From Laguncularia racemosa (Eukaryota > Streptophyta > Magnoliopsida > Myrtales > Combretaceae), in NCBI GenBank assembly GCA_037954665.1, contig JBBMOL010000012.1, forward strand, positions 7,874,001 through 7,938,000: a stretch of DNA of 64,000 nt, written 5' to 3'. This document shows, one piece after another, positions 1-11,245 of the stretch. The position numbers were made by a program, and so were the translations under genes. The notes beneath the pieces are model-generated. The model was given only the letters and a program-made list of their open reading frames with translations, made no database searches and was not told the DNA's origin. Position 1 is the stretch's first letter; the number at the start of each line of letters is the position of its first letter.

Positions 1-242
1 CGGTCATCTCGCGTTTTTGCTCGGCACTCAGACTGGTCCCGATCTTGAGGTTTTTAGGTTTCTCAACACCTCCCAGATTTACTATATCTATCGGCTCGTC
101 GATTGAAATTCCGCTTTGTTCATGTTTTTGCCAATTTTCTTGTATTATTTCGTGGTCAAGGATATCGCCTCTAACAACTGACCCAGCAGCGTTGGAAACG
201 ATATCGGCATTTTTATTTTCTACCTGCACGAAATATCCCTGA
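1..242 (-). pseudogene. Ty3-gypsy pol fragment upstream of reverse transcriptase (partial)
   Basis: The minus strand is open from 242 to the window edge and contains VNLGGVEKPKNLKIG followed by SLSAEQKREM. In Tat/Ogre-type Ty3-gypsy polyproteins a segment of the form VNLG..(E/D)..K.(V/L)KIG..L introduces the linker between protease and reverse transcriptase, and this fragment fits that pattern. No stop interrupts the visible part, so this piece is less decayed than most elements in the window. The reverse transcriptase itself would lie outside the left edge. No start codon is expected inside a polyprotein. Confidence 0.6.
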
Positions 243-877
243 CGTTCGATGGTAGGAAATCTAGGTGAAGTGAAATGAAAGCAGATATATATAAGTGAGA
301 CAAATTGTAATTTATTGAATTATGTAAAGAAGTCTCAATAAAAACTGTTTAGCAATTGTTCCCTATCCTTGAGCTGACCTAGAGCTATCAATAGGATAAC
401 AAAACCAATTATTGAGAGCTGGATGCTGTTTGGACGTGCGAGGGGTTGGGCTCCCATTGCTGACGTCATCTTCGCTTATCCTTAGCTCTTGAATGGTAGT
501 TGCTTATTTGAATGATTGTTGGAGGGGTGGAAAACACATCTTAGTGTCGCCATTGTTGCCACTGTTTGCCATTTTGAACAGGTATGGATTGGGCTTCTTG
601 GAGGGTTCAGTTGTTTGAGAGCTATCTTTGATACCTGGAGCGCATTTTTTCTTAGTATGATGCAGGTATGCATGTGTCACATGAATGCTAAAATAAAGGG
701 GCCAACAATTGATTAATGATATAATACTGAAACTTTATTTTTATTAATATTGGAAACTTAGAGTTCGATACTTGACAAAAATGAAAATGTACAATAGGGA
801 TCTATTTCCTAGTTCTCTTGGTCTTCTGCTGTGTAGGTGCTGGTTTCCCGTTGATGACAGCTTCCAACTCTCTGACT
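243..877. other. Internal region of the left element, no recognisable coding
   Basis: Between the pre-RT pol piece and the gag-like frame I see only short frames with no family motif. In an intact element this space would hold the rest of gag and the protease, several times longer than what is present. It is probably the site of the internal deletion plus eroded sequence. Confidence 0.4.
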
Positions 878-1147
878 CTAGCTTAGGTCTTGAGTGGGAG
901 TGATCTCGTGTGGCCTAATGAAGAAAGTCGCGGGCTCTATTTCCCAAAGATGGAGCATGGCCCGAACCAAGGGCAAGTTCATCTCCATCTTCATTAGTGA
1001 GAGGATGGACCATATTTTCTGCTGGATGAAGTCCTGCTCCTCTAGGTTGTACAGAGTGAACCAGTGGTCCAGTACCAATTTCGGGTCCAGAGGTTTGCAT
1101 ACTCGGATTTCTTTGCGGAGTAGGCGGTCAATCATGAAACTAGCCAT
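878..1147 (-). pseudogene. Gag N-terminal fragment of a Tat/Ogre-like Ty3-gypsy element
   Basis: An 89-residue frame starts with ATG at 1147. Its end reads HLWEIEPATFFIRPHEITPT. In Tat/Ogre gag and related plant mobile-domain proteins a segment of the form FW(D/N)P....F.F...E(M/L)TPT.EE(Y/F) lies near the N-terminus, and the WEIEPATFFIRPHEITPT stretch matches it closely. The frame ends in a TGA just after this motif, where the normal protein would continue for several hundred residues, so it is truncated. It lies about 490 bases inside the LTR/primer-site end of the left element and in the same orientation, as expected for gag. Confidence 0.5.
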
Positions 1148-1638
1148 CTACTAAAACAGAAATTTCTAATTACAATGAGAACTATGTTACAATGAGAGTA
1201 TTACAAGGAAATGTATTTGAACTCCATGAACAGAACAAAAGTATTACATCATCAATCAGTTGTCAGCACATGATGTCGTGTATGCAAATAGGTAGGTTCA
1301 ACAGGTTCCCAAGCTCTATGGCCTCCCGCATTCTCGGAGAAATGGATCTCAGGCCACATCGAAGCATTGGGTAGGGTAGCCTAATCAATTCCGAATAATG
1401 ATCATATCACTTCGCCCGAAACCTACACAATGGCCCCTCGTCTTATGGTCCTAAGATGGCCTGGGTTTGACCGTATCTACTCACACAATTATATGCATGC
1501 AGACTCAATAACAAAAGTAAATACTAATCCTAAATCTAGTTAAATCCCTGAAAGGTTAGCGATAGTATAACAAACCAAAAAGACATTTATTGAAAAAGTG
1601 ATTTGAGGAGATTAAGGTGGTTAGCCTACTAGAGAGAG
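1148..1638. other. Untranslated leader of the left element
   Basis: No convincing coding sequence is seen. The stretch sits between the primer-site-like motif and the gag-like start on the minus strand, where a Ty3-gypsy element has its untranslated leader. Confidence 0.4.
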
Positions 1639-1656
1639 TCCCCAGTGGAGTTGCCA
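1639..1656 (-). other. Candidate primer binding site of the left element
   Basis: The minus strand reads TGGCAACTCCACTGGGGA immediately inside the LTR end. Ogre/Tat elements typically have a primer site close to TGGCGACTC..CTGGGGA, described as complementary to an arginine tRNA. One G to A difference in the first half fits CpG decay. The identification rests on remembered lineage features. Confidence 0.5.
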
Positions 1657-3707
1657 TCCTGTCGAGTCTAATTTTTTTATTTTCCCATTCCTAATCCGAT
1701 CTATACTAGACCCTATGCTCATCTAATGTAGACCCCCGACTTGAGTTAGGAATTTCGTTTTGTTTTGGAGTCGCCACCCAACTGTGGTTGGGCAAGATTG
1801 AATTAGGACTAATTGAGCAAATCAATCCTAATTTGGATCACTGGTCAGCGTAATTTCCTCTTTTTCGTTTTTTGTGAAAAGAGGAAAGGGAAAACCAAAG
1901 TTTCTGGATTCAGAGGCTAACCTATTAAAACCCTAAGGTTACCACCCTTAATCTCCTAAAATCTAAACCTTATCCAAAATGTCTTTTATTTATTGTTATC
2001 TTTTATTGTGTTTTTGGATGAATTATTCTAAGAAAATGATTTTTTTATTCTTTTTAAGGTTGCCCCAAATGGGTGCCTATGTACTTGCTATTCAGGATCA
2101 AACGTGCTGTAGTTTGCTTTTCTTGAAAAATTTTAATGTGTTGGTGATTTTTAATTATGAAATTTCTTTTGATTTACGTTTTTATCATTTTAGTATTTTT
2201 CTAAAAAAAATCTAAACCTAAGCTTGATTATTTGATCTTTTTGAAAAAATAATAGTTTTTAGGAAAAAAACAATTTTGGATTTATTTAAGAAAATGATTT
2301 TTCTAAGTGATAAAATTTTCATTTTTCTATTTTTCAACCCATTTCCATTATTATAAGTTTTCATTGATTTTTATTAATTTTTATATAATTTTTTATAATT
2401 TTTATTAATTTTATTAATTTTTGTTAATTTCTTATAATTTTTATTAATTTTTATTGAATAATTTTCTCATATATTATTTATCTATCCTATTCTAAAATCT
2501 AAATTTTTATTATTTTTCTAATACTTTTTCTATCATTTTCTTTATATATTTTCATATTTTTATTATTTATTATTATAATTTTTATTTTTATTTTATTATT
2601 CATCCTAAATTAAATCCTAAAAAAACTAATCTAAATTCCAACATTTTTTCTATTTTTGAATTATAAATAAGAAATAAGTAAATAAATAAATTTGAAATAA
2701 ATAAAATAAATAAATAAATATTGGAAAATCCGACTTACCTAGATTTGGGTCGGTGCGTGGGTCAGGTCGATCGTGCACGGCGGCTGGGAGTGCTCGTTGA
2801 CGACGTTCTGACGGCTTTCTACGGCGTTTAAAGGCGACTTCCGAGCTTTTAAAGGATGAGGAACTCAACCGTGGCGGTGGTTTTCTTCAAGATCGCCTCC
2901 AGATGGTGGTTTCGAGCTCGATCAGCGGTCGTGGGTTTAAGAATTCCGGCGAGGCTTCGATTCTCTCTCTTTTCCTCACTTTTGATCCGTGATCCTGCTT
3001 CCTCCCTTCATCCTCTATTTATAGGCATAAGAAATCGAGCTAGATAAGCTCGGATTTCCACCGATTGAAGCAAATCGGATTTGCGGTTAAAATCCATCTC
3101 CAATTTGAGTAAATCCATCAATTTGTTGCGATTTGATTCTAATTGGATGATGTTTATCTTATTTTTATTGAAGATCTGCTGGATTTGTGCAAAATATCGA
3201 ATTAAAACTGCCAAAATTCGATTTTTCCTCCTCGTCGGTGATCTCGAACGAAGGTTGAAGATGATCACGCGCCCGGCGCGTGCGTCCGCTCCAGCCAATC
3301 AATTGTTGACACGTGTCCCAGGCGATGAAAAAAATTGCAAAATGCGGATTCTGCCTCCCCCGCGTTTCAAACCTGCCACCTGACCCACTCCCGCGCGCAC
3401 CAAACCAAGGTTTGGACCAGCTAGGCTAGCCCACTTTATCGATTTTTTTATTTTCGCAATTTGCATATATGCAATGCGATTTTTTTTTTTGTATTTTTAG
3501 AAATTCCAAAATTTTGTAAAAATTATTTAATCCCTTTTATTGCCATTTTTGCAATCATTTTCCAAAATTGATGTATTTTTCCTATTTATTTTATTTTTTG
3601 AATATTTTTTCCTATTTTTGCTAAATTAGAAAAAAAAATGAAAAAAATTGAAAATTGATTATTGCTGATTATTATTGATCATTAAGGGAAAAAATGGGGT
3701 GTTTACA
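1657..3707 (-). repeat. Long terminal repeat of the left Ty3-gypsy element
   Basis: On the minus strand the LTR begins near TGTAAACACCCC at 3707 (or TGTTGTAAAC at 3710) and ends just before the primer-site-like motif, about 2.05 kb. Most of it is repeated in inverted orientation at 3711-5500, which defines it as a repeat unit. It holds a GC-richer block around 2740-3420 and a very AT-rich block around 2220-2740. The GGTGGCGACTCC motif on the minus strand near 1770-1782 lies inside the LTR and is shared with the other copy. The second LTR of this element is not in the window. Confidence 0.6.
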
Positions 3708-3710
3708 ACA

Positions 3711-5500
3711 TGCCTGCCCGAAAACGCGTGAAAAGCCTGAGGTCTCGAGTTCTAATCCCCCACCCCCCCGGCATGCGCTTTGCAAGATTTTTCTTTCTTT
3801 TTCCCCGGAGCTGCCACGTGGCAGCATGTGATTGGCCGAGAGAAGACACGTGCCTCGCATGTGATCGTCTTCTTCCTCGAGCCCAGTCGAAGAAAAATCC
3901 GACAGAAGTCCGACGGGGCCGAAAATGCTGGATTTCTTCAAATCTTTTTGGATTTCGATCAACGTAAAATTGAATTATCCAGATAAATCACAAGATTACA
4001 ACAAATCGGCATCAAATCGATTGGATAAAATCAAATCTAAAAAACAGAAAAAATTCGGATTTATTCGAATAAAAGATTTAGGCTTATCCAAAGGAGTCTT
4101 CCGACTTCTATAAATAGAGGGCGAAAGCAGCAAGTATAAAGACGGGTTAGAAGTGAGAAAAAAGAGAGAAAATAAGAAAAATCGAAGCTTCGCCGGAGTT
4201 CCTCAAGCCGCGTCCACCGACCAAGCTTCGAACCGCTATTAGGAGGCATTTTTGGAGAAATCCACCACCACAGTTGAATTCCCCACCCTTGAAAACCTAG
4301 GAAACGACCCTTCAACCTCGTTGAAAGGCCGTCGGAACACCATCAACGAACACTCCTAGCCATCGTGATCGTTCGACCCAACCCGACCCGCTTCAACCCA
4401 ATCCGATCGGACTCGTGCACCGACCCAGATCCAGGTAAGTCAGATTTTTTATTTTTTTATTATTTATTTATTTATTGAATTTTGTTATTTATTTATTTAT
4501 TTGTTATTTATAATTAAAAAGAATAATATTAGGAAGATGTTAGAATTTAGATTAGTTTTTTTAAGGATTTAGTTTAGGATAAATAATAGGAAATTATAAA
4601 AAAATATAATAAAATAATAAATAAATAATAATAATAATATTATTATAAAATCATAAAAAATAAGAATATTAGGAAAAATGGTAGAATTTAGATTAGGATA
4701 GATAAGATAATAAAAATAAAATAATTTTTTTAATTAATTAATGAACAAAAATTAATAAAAAAATATAATAAAAAAATAATAAAAAATAAAAACAAATAAT
4801 AATATTAGAGGTAGGTTAAAAATAGAGAAATAAATTTTTTATCACTTAGAAAAATGTTTTTTTAAATAAATCAAAAATATTTTTTTTCCTTTCTTAAAAA
4901 TTATTATTTTAAAAATCAAATAATCAAGCTTAGGCTTAGATTTTTTCAGAAAAAATACTAAAATGATAAAAACTTAAACCAGGAGTAATTTCACAATTTA
5001 AATTAACAAACATACTAAAGTTTTCATGAAAAGCGAACTACGACCCGTTTGATCTGAATAGCAGGTACGTAAGCACCTATTTGGGGCAACACTAAAAAGA
5101 ATAAAAAATTCATTTTTCATAGCTAGAATAAGTTGTCTTTAACCAAATAATAATAATAACAAAAAAATAAATAAATAACAACAAAAGACATTAGGGTAAG
5201 GTTTAGATTTCAGGAGAATAAGGTGGTAACTTTAAAGTTTTAATAGGTTAGCCTCCGAGTTTAGAAACTCTGGTTTTCTCCTTCCTCTTTCACAAAAATG
5301 AAAAGAGGAAATCTCGCTGATTAGTTATCTAAATTAGGATTAATCTACTCAATTGATCCTAATTCAATCTTTCCCAACTTTAGTTGGGTGGCGACTCCGA
5401 AATAAAATTTCTAGTTCAAGTCGATGATTTATATTAGATTAGCATAAGGTATAGTATAAATCGGATTAGGAATGAAAAAATCATAAATTAGACTCGACAA
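3711..5500 (+). repeat. Second copy of the same LTR, opposite orientation, 5'-truncated
   Basis: This stretch is a diverged reverse-complement match of 1657 to about 3420. Examples are TATTTATAG near 4108-4116 against CTCTATTTATAGG near 3013, GTGCACCGACCCAGATC near 4415 against its counterpart near 2750, and TTGGGTGGCGACTCC near 5385 against 1770-1785. The roughly 280 AT-rich bases that start the left LTR have no counterpart here, so its 5' end is missing and appears replaced by the left element. Homology ends at GACTCGACAA near 5500. The following sequence is a different repeat, with no primer site, gag or pol, so this may be a solo LTR. Confidence 0.6.
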
Positions 5501-6325
5501 GGTGGTATAGATTTGGAGAGCAACTATGAGAGTCAAACTCTTTAAATTATGAAATAAATGCTTTTGTTAATTTCTTTATACGTGAAAGAAGGTGCTATTT
5601 TTAAATGTGGAAATACTAAATAATATGAAACTATATTAATAACCTTAGTGATTAACGAGAATAGTTTCAATTATTGAACAAATAAAATATTTGCTAAATG
5701 ATATTGGGGTCTTATTGGTAATTTAGTTAATCGTTTTAATTTTTAAGGAGGCACAGAGTCGAATAAAAAATTAATGGCTTAAATATAATAGATTGGTCCA
5801 AGCATGAATATACTCCTTTTCATCTGTAACAGTATCATGTTAATAAGCAGCATCCATTTATTAATGGGGAAATTGTACATTGCTTTCCTTGTAATAACTC
5901 TAATATAGCAATGCATATGGAAATATTGACCGAAAAAGGAAAATTTTTGTAATGTGTATATATACACCAGTAATCTTTGAGAAAAAGGAATAAAAGTGAT
6001 GTCATCGGTCAAAAAAGTTATGGCATAAAATCACAACATTTTTAAATGTAGTAAAGATTTGGGGTGAAATTACAAGAGTAAAAAAACATGTCATAAAATC
6101 ACATCATTTTTAAATGTGGTAAAGATTTGGAGAGAAATTATAAGAGTTAAATTTTTGAAATTATGAAATAAATTATTTTTAAATATAAAAGTACTAAATA
6201 ACATGAAAAATATAATAACAACTTTAGTGATTAATGAGAAAAATTTCAATCATTGGGCAAATAAATGACATTAAGAAGTTATTAATAATTTAGTTAATAG
6301 TTTTAATTTTTAAGGGGTATAGACT
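5501..6325. repeat. Pair of diverged AT-rich direct repeats with a short tandem unit between
   Basis: The segments 5501-5755 and about 6110-6325 align in the same orientation. Shared landmarks are GATTTGGAGAG, AAATTATGAAATAAAT, ACTAAATAA, AGTGATTAA.GAGAA and TTTAGTTAAT.GTTTTAATTT. Between them, about 6025-6080 and 6090-6150 are two copies of a roughly 60-bp unit built around CATAAAATCACA and TTTTTAAATGTGGTAAAG. No coding is visible. The unit could be the LTR ends or internal repeats of an unrecognised element; I cannot name it. Confidence 0.5.
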
Positions 6326-8101
6326 TTTCTATTTAGCTGTTCACGGCTCTTTATATGGTATCAAAGCAACAATGTTGCACTTGTGAGCAACTTTGATATT
6401 TTCCCTATTTTTTTCTTACCCGTTATTCTTCTGTCACCCTTATTTCCCATTACTGCCCAGTCTAGGAAGGAGTGATAAGATGTAAATTTAAATATATTTT
6501 ACCCAATTTTATATTGCACTTATGAGTCTATGTATATATTTTTAATAGAAAAATGTATGGGATTCAAATATATATATATATATATAATTATTTTCAGGGA
6601 CAAGAATGATATGAAAAGGACTAAGACATGAGACAAATGCCCTCATATTTATGTACTCAGCCGAGCTACATAATTGGAAAGGTTACATAGGGGTGTAACA
6701 AAATAGTATATTATGGTTAGTTTTTTTTTTTTTTTTTTAAAAAAAAAACAAATCTAACTATATGGTTTGGTTTATAATTTTTTTGAATTAAAAAAAAAAA
6801 GATTTAGTCCGGTTTGATTGACAATTCGAACTGCTTTTATATGTGTTATTAATTTTTTTTCTATATGAAAATAAATAAGTTATGAAAAATTATACTTGAC
6901 TTAAAAAAATTTTAATTTATTATCATTTCTTCAATGTCATTTACTATGTTCACTACTTATTTGATGTATTTAAAAATGTTTTATTGTTTCTATCAAGATA
7001 ATTATAGTTTTTATATTAATTAATGAGAAAAAATACAAAAAAAAAAAAGAGTAAGTTACTTAGTGAAAATCAAATAAGAGGAGGAATTGGATAAGTAACA
7101 TAGAACTCTCTTTTTTAATCATATAATTTTTAGATTTTCACCATCATTTTCTTTTTTTTTTTACATAAACTATAAAATATCTTATTAAATTGAAAAGGGA
7201 TTTAAGATTAATCAAGATACATGTTTGATTAATTTAGTGAAATTGGAAGATTGTAACTATTGTTAATTAAATTGAATTTGCATATAAGCTTAACGTGGTG
7301 TTTTTGCTAAAATCTAAATAAAGGAATTTAGGAAAATTTGAATCCATATTAATCTGATTAGAGAAATTTAGGAAATCAATTTGATTGGTTGATAATTTAA
7401 TAATTTGGAAAATAGTTTAAATTATTATATCATAAAAGAACTTTAGGACTCAAAAGAGAAATAAAAGACTATCAAATTTACAAAAATAGCCAAGTAGTTA
7501 AACATAATTATAATTTAGTTATAATGCGATTAGTAAATTATAGTGGATTCAATTTTCCCATATTTTTATTGAATGAATTAAAAGAATTTTCTTTTGGTTT
7601 TGCTTTGTTAGTTTTAGTTAGTATTAATATAGTTTTATTTTATTTAGTTTTCATTTACTTAGATAATAATAGAACTAATATTGATTTAATACTTAATTTA
7701 ATTTTCGTAGAAATAACAACCTATTCATTCTATATTACTTAATCGGCTTAGTATTTTTGCTCATTAATCTACATTTATAAAAATTTTACGGATTTAGGAG
7801 TGCCTCTAGTTGATCGACTTCCCTCAAAGTTTGGCCACAGAAAACCCATGTGAGGTTCACACACCATCGAAATCTACATGCTGCCATTGTGGTTTCTAAG
7901 GTGCTAGTATTTTTTGTGAACCGCATGTAATCATTGTTGTTTATGGTCTTCTTTTTTCACTGTTGGTCTGAATTCATTTATTTACATTTTGACTTCATAA
8001 TGGTTTCGATTATGTTTTGGTTAGGGACATTGAGAAAGAAAGATTTTTTTTTTTTCTGATAGTCGATGTTCAGGGTGAAGATAATATCTATTTATTTACT
8101 C

Positions 8102-8640
8102 ATGGCTGAAAATAAAACCCTTCCTATGATTGATATAATTCCTATGATGTCAAAAATCACAAACATAAGATTATTTGAGTATATATGTGAAGTATTAAAC
8201 AAGATGATCATCTCATTAAAGATCCACTCACTAATAGTAAGAATTCTATTGACAATGAGATAATTAATTTAATTGATCACTGTAAATATGTTAAAGAACT
8301 AATGGATTATTTAGATTTTTATGGATTCCATGAAAAGGAATATTTTTCATATTTATGATGTGTATAAATGTTTTTATCATGCCAAATAGCAATATTAGTA
8401 TTTTACAACCCATCTTATGAACTTCAAAAGAACTTATAAAGAACTCGAAGTCTTACTACCACTTAGTTCTAATGTGAATGTTCAACAAACTCAATAGGAA
8501 CAAATGGCGGTAATGAGTTTTTCTATCGATGTTCATCGAAAATTTGATATTGCTAAATCTTAGATTCTCTCTAATCCTAAAATTTCATCTTTGTAAGAAA
8601 CCTTTACTTGGACATTTCCCACAAAGCATAATGTGCCTAC
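8102..8640 (+). pseudogene. Copia gag relic
   Basis: Starting at ATG 8102, the translation reads MAENKTLPMIDIIPMMSKIT, a typical gag opening of one plant Copia family. After frame changes, further pieces follow: DDHLIKDPLTN, NSIDNEIINLIDHCKYVKEL, MDYLDF, then EQMAVMSFSIDVHRKFDIAKS, ILSNPKISSL and ETF. Together they follow the family's gag order, with several frameshifts and stop codons. A central segment (the NYLNW region of intact relatives) is lost or unrecognisable. No function is expected. Confidence 0.7.
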
Positions 8641-8989
8641 AAAGTCATTTCATTCTAACAATGCTCTTGTTAGTTAGAGTGGTGAATGTTTCTCTACTAG
8701 AAGAGGTAAAGAGAATAGTAGTTGTGATAATTGGGGTTAGGATTTAGGGGAAGTTGTGTCATGAGTTAGGCCATACCAAGTGCACCTATTGAAAATTGCA
8801 ATTAGATAAATTAGTTAGTATATGTTGCCTCTACATATGAAATACCGAACTCCTCATTTAAAAGATAATTACAATCTCTACAAGTGAGTTTGAAAAATTT
8901 TCTCAATATTAATAAGCATTAAAGAATTCATCTCATTCTTTTTTTGCCTTTCTTGAGTGAAGTAAACCAACTACGAGTTTCTTTTCCTC

Positions 8990-9330
8990 CTCTTCCAAAT
9001 GGGTCCTTGATTGTAGTGTCACATATCATATGACGGGTAATCTTAGTCTCTTCTCCACTTTTCTACCTCATGAGTCTCCTATAGATGTTACTTTAACAGA
9101 TGGTTCTGCTTCATGTCTTCTTGATTCTAGCATTGTCAACCTCACTTCTTTTCTTTTCTTATCCTCTATTTTGGGTCTTCCACAATTTTCTTTTAAATTA
9201 GTTTTTGTAAGCAAACTTACTCTTGCCTTAAATTGTTACATCTCATTCTTTCTTGATCAATAATGGACATAAATCAAGAGTTATGTATGTTTTAGATTCA
9301 CTAGTGCTAAAGTCTGTTGTCTATTCTAGT
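8990..9330 (+). pseudogene. Copia protease and pre-integrase relic
   Basis: The frame around 9000-9250 encodes KWVLDCSVTYHMTGN, matching the Copia protease core WVLDSGATDHMTGN with the active-site Asp kept but the following Ser-Gly-Ala mutated to Cys-Ser-Val. It continues with SLFSTF, VTLTDGS, LPQFSFKL and VSKLTLALNC, the usual order in this family. A stop follows near 9260, and the next pieces resemble the region before integrase. The protease cannot be active with the DSG triad lost. Confidence 0.7.
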
Positions 9331-9700
9331 ATCCTAATTGATGGGAATCGGATTTTGACCCATGGTGGTCTTATGACTCTAGTTAGGACGAGGGAACTGA
9401 ATAATCTGGTTCAAAGAGTTTTAGTAGGTTCTTTGATGGAGGATGAATAAGTGTTTTTAGAAGGATTCTTAGTTCATAATTTTATCTTAGGAAGGAGCTT
9501 AGTGATATCAGAAGCATATATGATATTAGCTTCTGATTGGAAAGTTATTTGCACTTTCAATTCCGTTCTATGTAGTTCTATTTCTAATGTTGGGAAGGAT
9601 AAACATATTTCTGAATGAGAGAGTATGGTTTTGACTTGAAGGAAGGTTTTGAAGTGAAGAGTAGGCAACAAGGAATTAGTTTAGATAAACAATATTTCTT

Positions 9701-10559
9701 TTTTCTTTTTAGTCTGAATATGATAGTTATTGATATTAGATCCCTATAAATTAGATGTAGTTATTGTCTTTCTCTTTTTATTTTATTTTATTTGCTATAC
9801 TTTCTTTTTTTTTAATAGTTGTTTCATATTTGTAACTACCCTAATATAAATAGTAGATATAATCATATAATCATGTGGGGAAAGCATCTTGATGAATGAA
9901 ATTGAAGTTTTTCCTATTGATCGAGTTTTCTCTTTCAAAGAGTCCATTTTAATCAAGTCCTTGTGATTGTTGCAAACACATCATTTGTTTTGTCTTCATA
10001 TCAAATATAATAAGTGTAGTTCAATTTTCCTTTGGAGCATCATATCACATAGTGGAGTCCTCCATATCATTTACTTTTATTGAATCCTATTTAGAAAATT
10101 CATAGCAATCGTTACTATTTATGAGATCTAGTGGTTGTTTTCCTTATACTCTACATTATGTTGCTCTAAAGATCAATTTGGTCTAGTGATCTTCCTCTTA
10201 GACACATCATATTTTGGCATTAGAGTAAGGTTTAATGAATAAATGTTGGCAATTATGTAGTGATTGAGAATATGTCTAGAGATAACATGTGTGGTGGCGT
10301 TGATGGTAATGTATAGCATGTAAGAGATGGTAATGGGCATAGATGAGCAAATGATGCACGTCATGCTTAAGGATACTATGTGAGACTTGGTAGAATATAT
10401 TAGAATTATGAATGTGAGGCTTAGTGCTTTACAGGCATAGAGGAGGAGTACATGGTCATGCTAGAAGGGTAGTAGCGAAACATGATGAAAGTGATGGAGA
10501 ACTTTGACATAGGGAGGAATGTGTAACTCAACCGTTAGAATAAAGGCCTAAAGAATATA
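9701..10559. other. No gene seen; possible LTR remains
   Basis: AT-rich sequence with short frames only. The 9770-9960 part could be a Copia LTR end. I found no coding signature in the rest. Confidence 0.3.
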
Positions 10560-11245
10560 AAAATGAAGATTCCATCTTTCAGAGGACTTGAATCCACAAA
10601 GATATTCTTTGAAAACAAGCATAACATTAAGAAGATCATTGAATGTTGTAGTTATGATGAGGAAATGAAGGTTAGGTTGGTAGTTCTAGAGTTTACAGGT
10701 TATGCTGCATTATGGTAGAAGAATCTTAAAACTTAGAGGTTACAAAGAGGTGAAGGTGAAAACTTGGGAAGAGATGGAATGACTTATGCGTAGATGATTC
10801 ATTCTTGATTATTACAAGCAAGAGATGTATATAAGCTTTAGATTCTTAAGCAAGGAGGATTGAACATAGAGTGTTATGTTAAAGAGTATGAGATGCTCAT
10901 GATTAAGTACAAGGTCATCGAGCCTAAGGAACGGATTATTGCTTGTTTTATGGTTGGCTTAAAGCTGACATATTAAGGGTCATTGAACTCTAAAAGTTTG
11001 ATGCTCTAGAAGAAGTTATTTAACTAGTTATGAAGGTAGAAAAGCAATTGATCAGAAGTCCTATGTCTAAATCAAGTGGTTTTGGTAGCTTTAGAAGGGG
11101 AGAAGAAAGGAGAAATGAAAAGGGTAGCTTGAGTAGAGGTGAAGAAAGACAAATAGAAAGGAAGAAAGATGATCGAGGTAAGACTTTTGGTACTTCAAAG
11201 GATGGGGCGAATGATCAAAAGTTGGTTGGAAGGCATAATAGTTAG
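10560..11245 (+). pseudogene. Ty3-gypsy gag relic
   Basis: Read in shifting plus frames, this stretch gives KIPSFRGLESTKIFFENKHN, then YDEEMKVRLVVLEFTGYAALW, IECYVKEYEMLMIKY, RIIACFMVGL and finally MKVEKQLIRS followed by a basic, Ser/Gly-rich tail. This is the order of a plant Ty3-gypsy capsid domain: the I(P/K)PF.G start, the V.LA..EF..YA..WW centre, the FL.GL motif and the VE.Q(L/M) end before the zinc knuckle. Several stop codons interrupt it. Protease and pol do not follow, so it is a gag-only fragment. Confidence 0.65.

Larger units (their letters stand above)
1..3707 (-). mobile_element. Tat/Ogre-like Ty3-gypsy element, minus strand, internally deleted and cut by left edge
   Basis: Read on the minus strand, the order is: a long LTR (3707 to 1657), a primer-binding-site-like stretch (1656-1639), an untranslated leader, a gag-like reading frame (1147-878), and a pol segment normally found just before reverse transcriptase (242-1) that runs off the window. 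The order is correct for one Ty3-gypsy element. The gag-to-pol distance of about 640 bases is far too short for the rest of gag plus protease, so an internal deletion is inferred. The 3' half, including RT, RNase H, integrase and the 3' LTR, would lie to the left of the window. The Tat/Ogre lineage is suggested by the 2-kb LTR, the gag motif and the primer site; it is not proven. Confidence 0.6.
6356..9700 (+). mobile_element. Decayed Copia-type retrotransposon (leader, gag, protease part)
   Basis: TGGTATCAAAGC at 6356-6367 resembles the initiator-Met tRNA primer site used by plant Copia elements. It is followed after a long non-coding leader by a gag relic (from 8102) and a protease/pre-integrase relic (about 9000-9330), all on the plus strand. 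Integrase, reverse transcriptase and RNase H are not recognisable, so the element is deleted as well as decayed. AT-rich sequence at about 9770-9960, with a run like CTAATATAAATAGTA, could be its 3' LTR, but I could not pair it with a 5' LTR. The 6368-8101 stretch shows no coding; it may hold the leader or nested unknown repeats. Confidence 0.55.

Noticed and set aside
3741..3770. tRNA B-box-like stretch (TCGAGTTCTAATCCCC)
   Set aside because: No A box, cloverleaf or poly(T) terminator is found nearby. Similar GC-rich motifs occur inside long Ty3-gypsy LTRs.
5501..5520. Decayed primer site after the right LTR (TGGTATAGATTTGG)
   Set aside because: The same sequence recurs at about 6110 as part of an unrelated direct repeat, so it is not the primer site of this LTR.
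9770..9960. 3' LTR of the decayed Copia element
   Set aside because: The composition is suggestive, but no matching 5' LTR or target duplication could be found, so boundaries cannot be given.
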